Shown here: positions 33,539-42,136 of the stretch, in pieces | Layout of the letters: each line of letters starts with the position of its first letter | Numbering within the stretch: position 1 is the stretch's first letter | Assembly (NCBI RefSeq): GCF_014837065.1 | Contig: NZ_JACSPP010000013.1 | Location: 1 to 64,000, forward strand | DNA: 64,000 bases | Direction: 5' to 3' | Source of the DNA: Phocaeicola intestinalis | GTDB taxonomy: Bacteria > Bacteroidota > Bacteroidia > Bacteroidales > Bacteroidaceae | The notes under the pieces: model-generated | What the model was told of the DNA's origin: nothing | Databases searched by the model: none | The model's input: the letters and a program-made list of their open reading frames with translations, nothing else | Position numbers and translations under genes: made by a program

Positions 33539-34813
33539 ATGCTTACAATTAAACAAATTACAGAGGATACCGACAAGGTAATCCGTGGATTGGAGAAAAA
33601 GCATTTCGCAAATGCAAAAGAAACCATTGCCCAAGTGCTCGAACTGAACAGCAAGCGTCGTAATGCACAAGCTCAATTGGATAAGAATCTGGCAGAAGTA
33701 AATGCTACATCGAAAACCATCGGACAGTTGATGAAAGAAGGGAAGAAAGAAGAAGCCGAAACAGCCAAGGCACGTGTGTCAGAAATCAAGGAAACAAGCA
33801 AGGCTTTGCAGGCAGAAATGGATCAGGCTGCTGAAGACATGCAGAATTTGCTGTATACCATTCCAAATGTGCCTTACGAGGAAGTGCCCGAAGGTGCTGG
33901 TGCCGAAGATAATCTGGTAGTGAAAATGGGAGGCATGGAAACCGAACTTCCGAAAGACGCACTGCCTCATTGGGAGTTGGCAAAAAAATACAACCTGATT
34001 GATTTTGATTTGGGTGTGAAGATAACAGGAGCCGGCTTCCCGGTCTATCGGGGACAGGGGGCACGCTTACAACGTGCGCTCATCAATTTCTTTCTCGATG
34101 AAGCTCGTGCCGCTGGTTATGAAGAAATAATGCCTCCTACGGTGGTAAATGCTGCTTCGGGTTACGGAACGGGACAGTTGCCTGATAAAGAAGGGCAGAT
34201 GTATCATTGCAACTTGGATGATTTGTACCTGATTCCGACAGCAGAAGTTCCCGTCACAAACATTTACCGCGACGTGATACTTGATGAAAAGCAGTTACCC
34301 ATCAAGAATTGTGCTTATACCGAATGTTTCCGTCGTGAAGCAGGTTCATATGGCAAAGATGTGCGTGGCCTAAACCGTTTGCACGAGTTTTCAAAAGTAG
34401 AACTGGTGCGCATTGATACCCCCGAACATTCCCGCCAGTCGCATCAGGAGATGCTCGATCACGTAGAAGGTTTGCTGAAGAAACTGGAATTACCTTATCG
34501 TATTCTGCGTTTGTGCGGAGGTGACATCAGCTTTACTGCTGCTATCTGTTACGATTTCGAAGTTTACTCGGAAGCTCAGAAACGTTGGCTGGAAGTAAGC
34601 TCGGTATCCAATTTTGATACGTATCAGGCAAACCGTTTGAAGTGTCGTTATCGTACTGCCAATAAGAAGACAGAGCTTTGTCACACGCTGAATGGTTCGG
34701 CACTTGCCTTGCCGCGTATTGTGGCAGCCCTGCTCGAAAACAACCAGACGCCGGAAGGTATCCGTATTCCGAAAGCATTGGTTTCGTATTGCGGATTCGA
34801 TATGATTAAATAA
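33539..34813 (+). CDS. serS: Seryl-tRNA synthetase
   Basis: This class II synthetase charges tRNA-Ser. The 424 residues have an N-terminal long antiparallel coiled-coil that grips the tRNA long arm (about 25-105, charged KKEEAETAKARVSEIKETSK). The catalytic core shows motif 2 (ECFRREAGSYGKDVRGLNRLH) and motif 3 (LNGSALALPRIVAALLENNQ). It has its own promoter and ends at an inverted repeat followed by a T run. Confidence 0.96.
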   Translation: MLTIKQITEDTDKVIRGLEKKHFANAKETIAQVLELNSKRRNAQAQLDKNLAEVNATSKTIGQLMKEGKKEEAETAKARVSEIKETSKALQAEMDQAAEDMQNLLYTIPNVPYEEVPEGAGAEDNLVVKMGGMETELPKDALPHWELAKKYNLIDFDLGVKITGAGFPVYRGQGARLQRALINFFLDEARAAGYEEIMPPTVVNAASGYGTGQLPDKEGQMYHCNLDDLYLIPTAEVPVTNIYRDVILDEKQLPIKNCAYTECFRREAGSYGKDVRGLNRLHEFSKVELVRIDTPEHSRQSHQEMLDHVEGLLKKLELPYRILRLCGGDISFTAAICYDFEVYSEAQKRWLEVSSVSNFDTYQANRLKCRYRTANKKTELCHTLNGSALALPRIVAALLENNQTPEGIRIPKALVSYCGFDMIK

Positions 34814-34836
34814 AAAGTATATTTGATTTTCCTTTG

Positions 34837-34909
34837 AACACAGAAACCCTAAGACACGGAGTTTAATCTATCAGATTGTTTTCGTGTCTTTGTGTTTCTG
34901 TGTTTTTTT
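34837..34909. terminator. Inverted repeat / terminator after serS
   Basis: AACACAGAAACCCTAAGACACGGAG pairs imperfectly with TTTCGTGTCTTTGTGTTTCTGTGTT and is followed by T(7). It lies between serS and a convergent gene, so it can serve both. Confidence 0.7.
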
Positions 34910-34934
34910 CAGAGCTTTTCAATTATTCGTTTTC

Positions 34935-35921
34935 TTACAGTTTGTTCAGGATGCGGTCCATTACCCAGTTGGTGGGAGTGGCGCTTATGCCGTCGCATGT
35001 ACAGATGGCTTTTCCTTGCAGATGCTCCACTACAGCTTTAATTAGCGGAAGTTGTACATAGGACGGATTTTGTGGAAGGATTTCCTCACGTCCATGTTCT
35101 GTATGTAAGCCGATAGGCTCGTAGGTAAAGACAGAGAAGCAAATCATTCCTTTGTCACCAATAATTTCAATGCGGTCTTCTTTTGCCGATTCGTGAGCAA
35201 CAAAACACCACGAGCCGGAACCAGGCAATCCGGATTCGAACTTAAAGCAAGCACTGATGGTGTCTTCTGCCTGGTATAGTCCGCCACGGTTGCTCTTATA
35301 TCCTTCTGCTTCCAGGATACATCCGAACATTTCCTGCAGTAAATCCAGCTGGTGGGGAGCCAGATCATAGAAATAACCTCCTCCGGCAATGTCGGGCTGT
35401 ACACGCCATGGCAGGTTGGTGCTGTTATAATCCAAGTCGCGTGGAGGCTGTGCAAAACGTATTTGTACATTGATGACATTTCCTATCTTGCCTTCTTCTA
35501 CCAGTTGACGAACCTTTTGGAAATAGGGTAAATAGCGGCGATAATAGGCTACAAAGCAAGGTACACCTGTTTCTTGTGAGATGCGGTTGATACGTGCACA
35601 GTCTTCGTAGGTGGCTGCCATAGGTTTTTCAATGTATACAGGTTTTCCTGCCTTCATGGCCATAATGGCAAAGGTGGCATGCGAAGAGGGAGGCGTGGCG
35701 ATGTAAATGGCGTTTACATCCTCGTCACCTATCAGTTCTTGCGCATCAGTATACCAGCGAGGAATGTTGTGTCGGTGTGCATACGATTTTACTTTTTCTT
35801 CATCGCGGCTCATGACGGCAACAACACGTGAACCGTCTATCATATTGAAAGCGGGACCACTCTTTTTTTCGGTCACTTCGCCACAACCGATGAATCCCCA
35901 GTTTACCTTGTCTAATTGCAT
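34935..35921 (-). CDS. Gfo/Idh/MocA-family NAD(P)-dependent oxidoreductase
   Basis: This is a 328-residue sugar- or inositol-type dehydrogenase. The Rossmann fold is at the start (WGFIGCGEVTEKKSGPAFNM), followed by the catalytic-region motif EKPMAATYEDC (the EKP lysine) and the C-terminal substrate domain with DLAPHQLDLLQEMFG. The start at 35921 (MQLDKVNWGF) is chosen because the longer in-frame ATG at 36098 would add 59 low-quality residues reaching into the next gene. The substrate is unknown. Confidence 0.9.
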   Translation of the reverse strand: MQLDKVNWGFIGCGEVTEKKSGPAFNMIDGSRVVAVMSRDEEKVKSYAHRHNIPRWYTDAQELIGDEDVNAIYIATPPSSHATFAIMAMKAGKPVYIEKPMAATYEDCARINRISQETGVPCFVAYYRRYLPYFQKVRQLVEEGKIGNVINVQIRFAQPPRDLDYNSTNLPWRVQPDIAGGGYFYDLAPHQLDLLQEMFGCILEAEGYKSNRGGLYQAEDTISACFKFESGLPGSGSWCFVAHESAKEDRIEIIGDKGMICFSVFTYEPIGLHTEHGREEILPQNPSYVQLPLIKAVVEHLQGKAICTCDGISATPTNWVMDRILNKL

Positions 35922-36042
35922 AGTTTTCAAGTTTTGTTTTTCAGTTAACTTATTAATTGGTCTATATTTGTATATCACATGGAGAGAATTAAAACAGGCT
36001 CTAAAGTATCTGTGTATCTTCTTCTTCTGTGATGAGATGTCA

Positions 36043-36864
36043 TTAAAAGTATTTGTTGTACAGTTTCTTGTAAGAGGCGGTTTTGCTGTACCGTTCAAGC
36101 CAATGGTTGAGGGTATCCAGCAAGGCAGGCGAATGCTTGTTTACGCCCCAGGCATAAAATTGCGTGAAACTGATAGCTGTATTGATGTCAAGGTTTGGGA
36201 AGCGTTCCTGCAAAGAGCGGGCGATGCTTTCATCGCATACGGCATAGTCGATGTCTTTTCCTGCCACCATGGCAAGAAGCTGTTCAGGTCCGTATTGTTC
36301 CACTTCCTGGATGTAGATGGTATCGGCTATTTCACTGATAAGGTTGTGGAGCCGGAGCAATGCCGGAGAACCTTTGATGACATGCAATTGTTTGTGTGCC
36401 AGGTCGAGCTGGCTGCGGATATAAGTGCTGTCTTGTTCGTTTTCGGGTTTTCGCTGTACCAGCACTTGTTTGCTTAACGTCAACGGACGGGTAAAGAGCA
36501 ATGTGTCTTTCGATTGGGATGTGATAACGGTTCCTGTCGCCAGAAGATCGTATTTCCCTTTAGTGACACCTGCAAGTCGTTTCTCAAAGCTCATTTCTGG
36601 AGTTATTTCCAGTTTCAGGTGTTTGTCAGAGGCAAAAGCATTCAGCAGTTCATAATCGAATCCTTGCAGCGTGTCTCTGTTTATGTGGTAGCTGATAGCG
36701 TTGTATTCGGTCACGGCACGCAACACGCCCGATTGGACAATTTCGGCATAGTCGCGAGGGGAATAGGCAGGACTATTTTCTTTCTGTGTGCCGAACACAA
36801 TAAATCCTGCAACAATAACTATTGCCACGATGCTGTATCGGATGAAGGGTTTGCCTTTCTGCAT
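36043..36864 (-). CDS. Membrane-anchored family-3 solute-binding protein (MltF-like, no lyase domain)
   Basis: This 273-residue protein has an N-terminal membrane anchor (YSIVAIVIVAGFIVFGTQ) and one periplasmic SBP_bac_3 domain (about 38-270: GVLRAVTEYNAISYHINRDT, GFDYELLNAFASDKHLKLEI, YDLLATGTVIT, LLAMVAGKDIDYAVCDES). The arrangement resembles the N-terminal half of MltF, but the lytic transglycosylase domain is absent. It may bind a peptide or amino acid, or act as a regulatory sensor. It is 14 bases downstream of the porin-like gene on the same strand. Confidence 0.8.
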   Translation of the reverse strand: MQKGKPFIRYSIVAIVIVAGFIVFGTQKENSPAYSPRDYAEIVQSGVLRAVTEYNAISYHINRDTLQGFDYELLNAFASDKHLKLEITPEMSFEKRLAGVTKGKYDLLATGTVITSQSKDTLLFTRPLTLSKQVLVQRKPENEQDSTYIRSQLDLAHKQLHVIKGSPALLRLHNLISEIADTIYIQEVEQYGPEQLLAMVAGKDIDYAVCDESIARSLQERFPNLDINTAISFTQFYAWGVNKHSPALLDTLNHWLERYSKTASYKKLYNKYF

Positions 36865-36878
36865 AATGTACGGTTTTT

Positions 36879-39002
36879 TTAGTCAAAGAAGTTCCACGAT
36901 ATGCCGATTTTGAACAGACGCGGATTCAGTGGGTAGTGGGGAGCCAGGAAATAACTGTGGGTCCCTTGTCCTTGAATCAGGTTGTACATCATCAAGAAGA
37001 TACGCGTGCGTTTCAGGTGCAGGTTGATGTAACCGTTCACTAAAGGATAGTTCCCTAATTTGTAGCGCGTGTCTTTGTTTTGCAGATAGAATTGACCGAT
37101 TGCCGGCGCATAGTCGGGGGCATAATATTCGGTGAAATAGCGCACGTCGGCACCCATTTCTACTTTCAAAACCTTCTTTGCCAGCCCGAAGCTGAGGTAG
37201 AGGTTATGGTACAAGACCAGTTTCGGCAATGGAAGGATGTCTTGGTTGCTTGAAGTTTGGTAAGTCACTTCGTTATCCAGGTGAAAAATACCCAGTTTGA
37301 AATCTTGCCGGAGCGATGCGCTGAATACCTGGATGCTCCCCGAGTGTTGGGCTACTCCTAGATTGTTCAGGTAATGAGTTGTGGTTCCACTTTCGTTGCT
37401 GCTGCCAGTTCCGTCTCCGCTACTGCCTTGTCCGTCACTTACCGAAAGGTTATCGAGATAAGTATAGTTGGTGATGTTTTCTACACCAGCTTTCAGTTGC
37501 GTACGCCAACGGTCAATGCTGAGTTGTCCTTCAATGCGGGTACGCATCATTTTCGAAAGGTCGTTATTGTCCCACCAATAATGTTTCGAGTGGAAATGAC
37601 GATAGTAGAATGTCGGGTTTTGGTTCTTGATATAGGCATTTGCCTGTAAACGGACGGTATCATTGAACAGGCGGAAGTTCATGTTTCCGCGTCCTTCCAC
37701 CGAAAATGCTCCGGCATCTTCGCCTATCAGTGCAAATTCACCCGTTACGTTATAATGGAACATTTTGCCTTGTTCTTTGATGAGTTGTCCTCCCACAGAA
37801 ATGACATTTTCCGTATAATCTGTAGGAATACGTTGTCCGGGAGTTCCGGCGATGGTGTCGGTCATCGTAAAGCGGCGGAATTCGTGGGTGACGAAAGCGG
37901 TAAGGCCGGCTTTTGCCCATTTGTTGAATCCCTCGCGCAGTGATATGCCGAGCGTGTTCTTTACTGCCAGATAGTCTGTCTTGTCACGTTCTATGTCGGG
38001 CAAGAAATTATTTAGAAAGTATTCCGTGTTCTCTGTTTCATCTTGTGAGATATATTGGCGTCTTGCCACGTCTACTTTCACCGTGTGCATGAAACTGGTG
38101 ACAGGTACGAATACCTGTGTGTTGGTTGTATCGTTTTCGTCCGGATTGTCACGGTAGAATCCTAAGTTATACCGATGAGTCAGGAAAGCATGGTATCCTG
38201 TGTTGTGGTTCCATATGGCACTCAGGTTGGTCGGGATTTCGCTATTGGCGTATGTACGTCCTCCTTCAGCCATATCCAGCGGCGCACTGACGTAACGATC
38301 ATCGGTGATACCGCCGTTTTCGGCTACCTTCAAGTTGTCGTTGATGAAGCTGAAATGCATATTGTATTTGTCACCCAGATAGTAGGCAAATAGGTTTCCG
38401 TTGAATAAAGCTGTTGACTGGTGGGCGTATTTCCCTCGTCCGTACACATAGTCGATGTTGAACCCGAATCCCAGCCGTTTGTTGGCATTCACGGCAAAAT
38501 AGGCTTTGAAACGTTCTTCTCCGTCGCGGCTGCTACCTTGTTTATAATAAGTCAAGTTGACAAAGGGCGACTTGGTGTTTGTGTATGTTACGTCTTGCGG
38601 TTGTAACACAGTGTAATCGTAAGGGTCGAAAAAGAAGAACTGGCTGGCATCTTTACGGTCGAAAAATACATGAGCAATACGGGGAGCTCCCAAGTTCCCC
38701 AAATAGGTATAATGTCCGTAAGGCCCTCCTGTATCGTTCGTGTTTTGGAAGCCATGCTGCAAAGTATCGACAGGCACTTCGGTACGGTTTCCGAAACGGG
38801 CATCAATTTTCCACGATGTCAGCCCGATGGGAATGGTGCTGGCATCGTTAACGGCGGTTGTGTCTATCGGATTCCCGTTTCGGTCGTACATATCTCGGTC
38901 TGTACCTGATGCCGAACTTCCGAATTGGTTGGATAACGTGTTCTGTGCGGACAGTTTGCCGCATATCAGTGCTATGATTGCTATAAAAAGTATCTTCCTC
39001 AT
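36879..39002 (-). CDS. Putative outer-membrane porin (large beta-barrel)
   Basis: This 707-residue protein has a signal peptide (MRKILFIAIIALICGKLSAQ) followed by a mature part rich in alternating, aromatic-ended beta strands (for example FNGNLFAYYLGDKYNMHFSF and LYHNLYLSFGLAKKVLKVEM). It ends in the FKIGISWNFFD type of final strand. It matches the putative porin family often found in Bacteroidetes near rpoN- and MltF-like genes. There is no plug domain, so it is not TonB-dependent. A longer ATG at 39095 was rejected because it puts 31 residues before the signal peptide. Confidence 0.85.
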   Translation of the reverse strand: MRKILFIAIIALICGKLSAQNTLSNQFGSSASGTDRDMYDRNGNPIDTTAVNDASTIPIGLTSWKIDARFGNRTEVPVDTLQHGFQNTNDTGGPYGHYTYLGNLGAPRIAHVFFDRKDASQFFFFDPYDYTVLQPQDVTYTNTKSPFVNLTYYKQGSSRDGEERFKAYFAVNANKRLGFGFNIDYVYGRGKYAHQSTALFNGNLFAYYLGDKYNMHFSFINDNLKVAENGGITDDRYVSAPLDMAEGGRTYANSEIPTNLSAIWNHNTGYHAFLTHRYNLGFYRDNPDENDTTNTQVFVPVTSFMHTVKVDVARRQYISQDETENTEYFLNNFLPDIERDKTDYLAVKNTLGISLREGFNKWAKAGLTAFVTHEFRRFTMTDTIAGTPGQRIPTDYTENVISVGGQLIKEQGKMFHYNVTGEFALIGEDAGAFSVEGRGNMNFRLFNDTVRLQANAYIKNQNPTFYYRHFHSKHYWWDNNDLSKMMRTRIEGQLSIDRWRTQLKAGVENITNYTYLDNLSVSDGQGSSGDGTGSSNESGTTTHYLNNLGVAQHSGSIQVFSASLRQDFKLGIFHLDNEVTYQTSSNQDILPLPKLVLYHNLYLSFGLAKKVLKVEMGADVRYFTEYYAPDYAPAIGQFYLQNKDTRYKLGNYPLVNGYINLHLKRTRIFLMMYNLIQGQGTHSYFLAPHYPLNPRLFKIGISWNFFD

Positions 39003-39099
39003 AATGGGGACAAAGATATAAAAGAAAAACGAAACAAGGGATAACTTAGGGGCAGATTTGCAGATATTCGTCATTGTTAAACAGGGCAAATGCATCTAA

Positions 39100-39130
39100 G
39101 AAGCTATTTTGAATTTCTCCAAAAAGTTTT
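39100..39130 (-). mobile_element. Family-A element remnant (right end only, inverted)
   Basis: GAAGCTATTTTGAATTTCT continuing CCAAAAAGTTTT matches the reverse complement of the right end of the family-A elements at 45840-46031 and 56137-56337, with one substitution. It stops abruptly where a family-C palindromic element begins (39132), as if that element had interrupted it or a deletion had joined them. Confidence 0.65.
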
Positions 39131-39131
39131 A

Positions 39132-39261
39132 TTGAATATCCGCATTCCACCCGATTGCCATGTAGGGGCATATCGCATACGCCCAAAACATTCACGTGGA
39201 TTAGTTGATGCATTCGGACGTATGCGATATGCCCCTACATAGGATGGCTGCGGATATTCAA
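39132..39261. repeat. Palindromic element, family C, copy 3 (most complete)
   Basis: The 130-bp element has perfect 13-bp terminal inverted repeats, TTGAATATCCGCA and TGCGGATATTCAA. The core arms are TGTAGGGGCATATCGCATAC and GTATGCGATATGCCCCTACA, perfect inverted copies. It lies between the porin gene and the ketoacid oxidoreductase operon, 20 bases from the latter's last gene. Confidence 0.8.
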
Positions 39262-39280
39262 AACAATTCCTTAATCTGGG

Positions 39281-39826
39281 TTACTTCATTTCCTTGATGA
39301 TGTCCATGCCGATGTGGATAGCTTCTTCATTCATTGGAATCAGGCTGTGATGACGTTCGGGAAGTGTCTTGTACAAGGCTTTTACCACACTTGCGATGGA
39401 TACAATGGGACGGATTTTCAGCAGTCCGCCTAATACAATCATGTTGAAAGTCTTTGCCATCTTCCGTTCGTTGGCTTCGTCCATGGCGTTGATGCGATAA
39501 ACGTGGATATCTTTGCGGGTAGGCGGATTGATTATGCCATAGCCGTCGTAAATCAGTACGCCGCCAGGTTTCACTTTACTTTCGAACTTTGCCAGAGAAG
39601 GTTGGTTCAAGATGATGGCGGTATCGTATTTGCTCAGAATCGGAGAAGATATGCGTTCGTCGCTCACGATGACCGTGACGTTGGCGGTTCCTCCGCGTTG
39701 TTCGGGGCCATAGGCAGGCATCCAGGTCACTTCTTTGCCTTCCATCAGACCGGAGTAGGCAAGGATTTTTCCCATCGACAATACGCCTTGGCCTCCGAAT
39801 CCAGCTATAATGATTTCTTCTGTCAT
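39281..39826 (-). CDS. 2-oxoacid:ferredoxin oxidoreductase, gamma subunit
   Basis: This 181-residue gamma subunit (KorC/VorA type) belongs to the four-subunit enzyme that oxidatively decarboxylates 2-oxoacids to acyl-CoA and reduces ferredoxin. Recognised stretches are IIIAGFGGQGVLSMGKIL, WMPAYGPEQRGGTANVTVIV and MIVLGGLLKI. It is last in the operon. A long inverted repeat of TTTTTAAG words separates it from the beta subunit. Confidence 0.92.
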   Translation of the reverse strand: MTEEIIIAGFGGQGVLSMGKILAYSGLMEGKEVTWMPAYGPEQRGGTANVTVIVSDERISSPILSKYDTAIILNQPSLAKFESKVKPGGVLIYDGYGIINPPTRKDIHVYRINAMDEANERKMAKTFNMIVLGGLLKIRPIVSIASVVKALYKTLPERHHSLIPMNEEAIHIGMDIIKEMK

Positions 39827-39832
39827 ATTGTT

Positions 39833-39961
39833 TTGAGTTTTTAAGTTTTTTAGTTTTTAAGTCTTTAAGTTCTTGAGTTTTTTAGTTCTATAGTTCTTAA
39901 GTTTGCAAATAAAATGCTGTCAGTATTGCAGAGCTTAAAAACTCAAGAACTTAAAAACTCA
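39833..39961. repeat. Inverted repeat of AAGTTTTTAAG words between beta and gamma subunit genes
   Basis: The left arm TTGAGTTTTTAAGTTTTTTA and its continuation match the reverse complement of the right arm (GCTTAAAAACTCAAGAACTT, then AAAAACTCAA) at most positions over about 29 bases. The stop codon of the beta gene lies within the right arm. The left arm also contains degenerate direct repeats of AGTTTTTAAG. Confidence 0.65.
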
Positions 39962-40726
39962 AATCGTCGTATCTTTCAAGTCGCCCAGCGGGTAGAAAGG
40001 AAACATGTGTTCTTCCATCCATTTGTTGGCTGCTTCGGGAGTCATTTTCCAGCCCGAGCTGCAGGTCGACACGATTTCTACCAGGCTGGAACCTTTGCCC
40101 TGCATCGAGTTTTCGAAAGCTTTGCGGATAGCTTTCTTCGCCTTGCGGATAGCTGCAACGGTGTGCACAGACTGGCGGGTGACATAGCAAGTGCCTTGCA
40201 GGGTGGCTGCTATTTCGGTCATCTTCAGCGGATAACCGTGGATTTCCGGATTACGTCCGTAGGGGCAAGTGGCGGTTTTCATGCCGACGAGAGTGGTAGG
40301 CGCCATTTGTCCACCTGTCATACCGTAAATGGCATTGTTGATAAAAATGATGGCGATGTTATCACCACGGTTCAGGGCGTGAATACTTTCGGCAGTTCCG
40401 ATACATGCCAGGTCGCCATCGCCTTGATATGTGAATACCAGGCGGTCGGGCCACAAGCGCTTGATGGCTCCTGCCAATGCGGGTGCACGTCCGTGTGCGG
40501 CTTCCTGGCAGTCGATGTCCAGGTAATTATACATAAAGACGGCACATCCTACAGGGCTGATGCCGATGGCTTTTTCAGTCATGCCCATTTCGTCGATGAC
40601 TTCAGCTATCAGCTTGTGTACGACTCCATGGCTGCATCCCGGGCAGTAGTGCATCGGGTTGTCGTTCAATAAACGAGGTTTCTGGTAAACCAGGTTTTCG
40701 GGTTTTACGATATCTTCTTTTGTCAT
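39959..40726 (-). CDS. 2-oxoacid:ferredoxin oxidoreductase, beta subunit (TPP-binding)
   Basis: This 255-residue subunit carries the thiamine-diphosphate site. It shows YCPGCSHGVVHKLI at the N-terminus, the TPP motif TYQGDGDLACIGTAESIHA (GDG...N type, ending IIFINNAIYGMTGGQMAPTT) and CSSGWKMTPEAANKW. It works with the alpha subunit two genes upstream and overlaps the small membrane protein gene by 4 bases. Confidence 0.93.
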   Translation of the reverse strand: MTKEDIVKPENLVYQKPRLLNDNPMHYCPGCSHGVVHKLIAEVIDEMGMTEKAIGISPVGCAVFMYNYLDIDCQEAAHGRAPALAGAIKRLWPDRLVFTYQGDGDLACIGTAESIHALNRGDNIAIIFINNAIYGMTGGQMAPTTLVGMKTATCPYGRNPEIHGYPLKMTEIAATLQGTCYVTRQSVHTVAAIRKAKKAIRKAFENSMQGKGSSLVEIVSTCSSGWKMTPEAANKWMEEHMFPFYPLGDLKDTTI

Positions 40727-40917
40727 AGTTTTCCTCCTTGTCGATTACGTTGAGAGAATCGGAGCGCGTACTCTATCATTTTTATAATGATGGATGTCGC
40801 ACATACGTAGAAAAATACGGTCTGGTTGACATCTGTAAAGAACAGGATGATAGTAGCCACTGCACCTATCATAAAAACAATGTTCAGTACGGTTCTGATC
40901 TGGTTTATCTTGTTCAT
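40723..40917 (-). CDS. Small two-helix membrane protein inside the ketoacid oxidoreductase operon
   Basis: This 64-residue protein has two hydrophobic segments (VLNIVFMIGAVATIILFF, VFFYVCATSIIIKMIEYAL) and a basic C-terminal tail (RFSQRNRQGGKL). It begins 6 bases after the alpha-subunit stop and overlaps the beta-subunit start by 4 bases, so it is almost certainly translated with them. No family was recognised. A membrane tether or accessory factor for the complex is possible but not shown. Confidence 0.75.
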   Translation of the reverse strand: MNKINQIRTVLNIVFMIGAVATIILFFTDVNQTVFFYVCATSIIIKMIEYALRFSQRNRQGGKL

Positions 40918-40923
40918 AATCGG

Positions 40924-42009
40924 TTACTTGTTGTTGATGAGTTTTTCTTTCAATGATTCGATGACTTCATCCGGGTCGGGAACGATTCCTCCCAGGCGCC
41001 CGAAGTGCTCGACCGGAATGCGGCATTCCACAGACAGCTTGACGTCTTCAATCATCTGTCCGCTGTTCAGTTCGACGACGAGGATGCCTTTCATTTGCCG
41101 TGCTCTTTCCTTCAGGGCTTCTCCAGGGAACGGCCACAAGGTGATGGGGCGGAACAAGCCAACTTTGATGCCTTCCTCGCGGGCGTGCTCCATTGATTTC
41201 TGGGCGATACGGGCACATGAGCCGAAAGCTACAATCAGGTATTCGGCATCTTCGCAATCTATTTCTTCGTAACGGGTTTCATGTGCCGTTATTTCTGCGT
41301 ATTTGGCTTGCAGGTGCAGGTTGCGCTGTTCCATTACCGCAGGGTCAAGTTCCAACGAAGTGATGATATTGGGCTTGCGTCCTTTACGTCCTGTGGTAGC
41401 CCATGGACATTGGGCAATGATTTCTTCTTCGGTGCGGCGCGGACGAGGTTCGGGAAGTACGACTTTCTCCATCATTTGTCCGATGACACCGTCGGCAAGA
41501 ATCATGGCCGGGTTCCGGTATTTAAAAGCCAGTTCGAATGCCAACCCTACGAAATCGGCCATTTCCTGTACCGATGCCGGAGCCAGTGCGATGACATGAT
41601 AGTCACCGTGTCCGCCTCCTTTGGTGGTCTGGAAATAATCTGCCTGGCTGGGCTGGATGGTACCCAGTCCGGGTCCTCCTCGCATTACGTTTACTATCAG
41701 GCACGGAAGTTCGGCACCTGCAATGTAAGAGATTCCTTCCTGTTTCAGGCTGACGCCCGGGCTGGAGGAGGAAGTCATTACCATCTTGCCGCTTCCGGCA
41801 CCTCCATATACCATATTAATAGCTGCCACTTCGCTTTCTGCCTGCAAGACGACCATACCGGTTGTCTCCCATGGCTTTAGTTCGGCGAGAGTTTCCAATA
41901 CTTCCGATTGGGGAGTGATAGGATAGCCGAAGTAACCGTCCACGCCGAACCGGATGGCCGCACGGGCGATGGCTTCGTTTCCTTTCATTAAAACTACTTC
42001 TTCTGCCAT
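40924..42009 (-). CDS. 2-oxoacid:ferredoxin oxidoreductase, alpha subunit (VorB-like)
   Basis: This 361-residue subunit has the pyruvate-ferredoxin-type domains I and II: EAIARAAIRFGVDGYFGYPI, TPQSEVLETLA, MVMTSSSSPGVSLKQEG, PCLIVNVMRGGPGLGT, QPSQADYFQTTKGGGHGDYH, and the C-terminal transketolase-like part (KVGLFRPITLWPFPGEAL). Database names for such proteins vary between VorB (2-oxoisovalerate) and KorA (2-oxoglutarate); the sequence does not settle the substrate here. Confidence 0.92.
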   Translation of the reverse strand: MAEEVVLMKGNEAIARAAIRFGVDGYFGYPITPQSEVLETLAELKPWETTGMVVLQAESEVAAINMVYGGAGSGKMVMTSSSSPGVSLKQEGISYIAGAELPCLIVNVMRGGPGLGTIQPSQADYFQTTKGGGHGDYHVIALAPASVQEMADFVGLAFELAFKYRNPAMILADGVIGQMMEKVVLPEPRPRRTEEEIIAQCPWATTGRKGRKPNIITSLELDPAVMEQRNLHLQAKYAEITAHETRYEEIDCEDAEYLIVAFGSCARIAQKSMEHAREEGIKVGLFRPITLWPFPGEALKERARQMKGILVVELNSGQMIEDVKLSVECRIPVEHFGRLGGIVPDPDEVIESLKEKLINNK

Positions 42010-42024
42010 ATCTTTTTAAATTTT

Positions 42025-42122
42025 TATAGTTGACTAGGTCTTAGGTACTAGTTGACTAGGTCTGGAATTGTTTTACTACGGTATTTAAAACCTAGTCAAC
42101 TCGTACCTGGTCACCTGGTTAC
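42025..42122. repeat. Inverted repeat of ACTAGTTGACTAGGT words
   Basis: AGGTACTAGTTGACTAGGT on the left is matched at 18 of 19 bases by the reverse complement of ACCTAGTCAACTCGTACCT on the right. Further GACTAGGT and ACCTGGT words lie outside these arms. It separates the alpha-subunit gene from the ferredoxin-subunit gene. Confidence 0.65.
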
Positions 42123-42136
42123 CTGTTTTTAAAAAC

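Noticed and set aside
35922..36098. Extended N-terminus of the Gfo/Idh/MocA oxidoreductase
   Set aside because: The extension overlaps the next gene and lacks family similarity; the Rossmann motif begins right after the ATG at 35921.
36043..36864. Lytic transglycosylase MltF
   Set aside because: Only the solute-binding part is present. No transglycosylase domain or catalytic Glu motif is seen.
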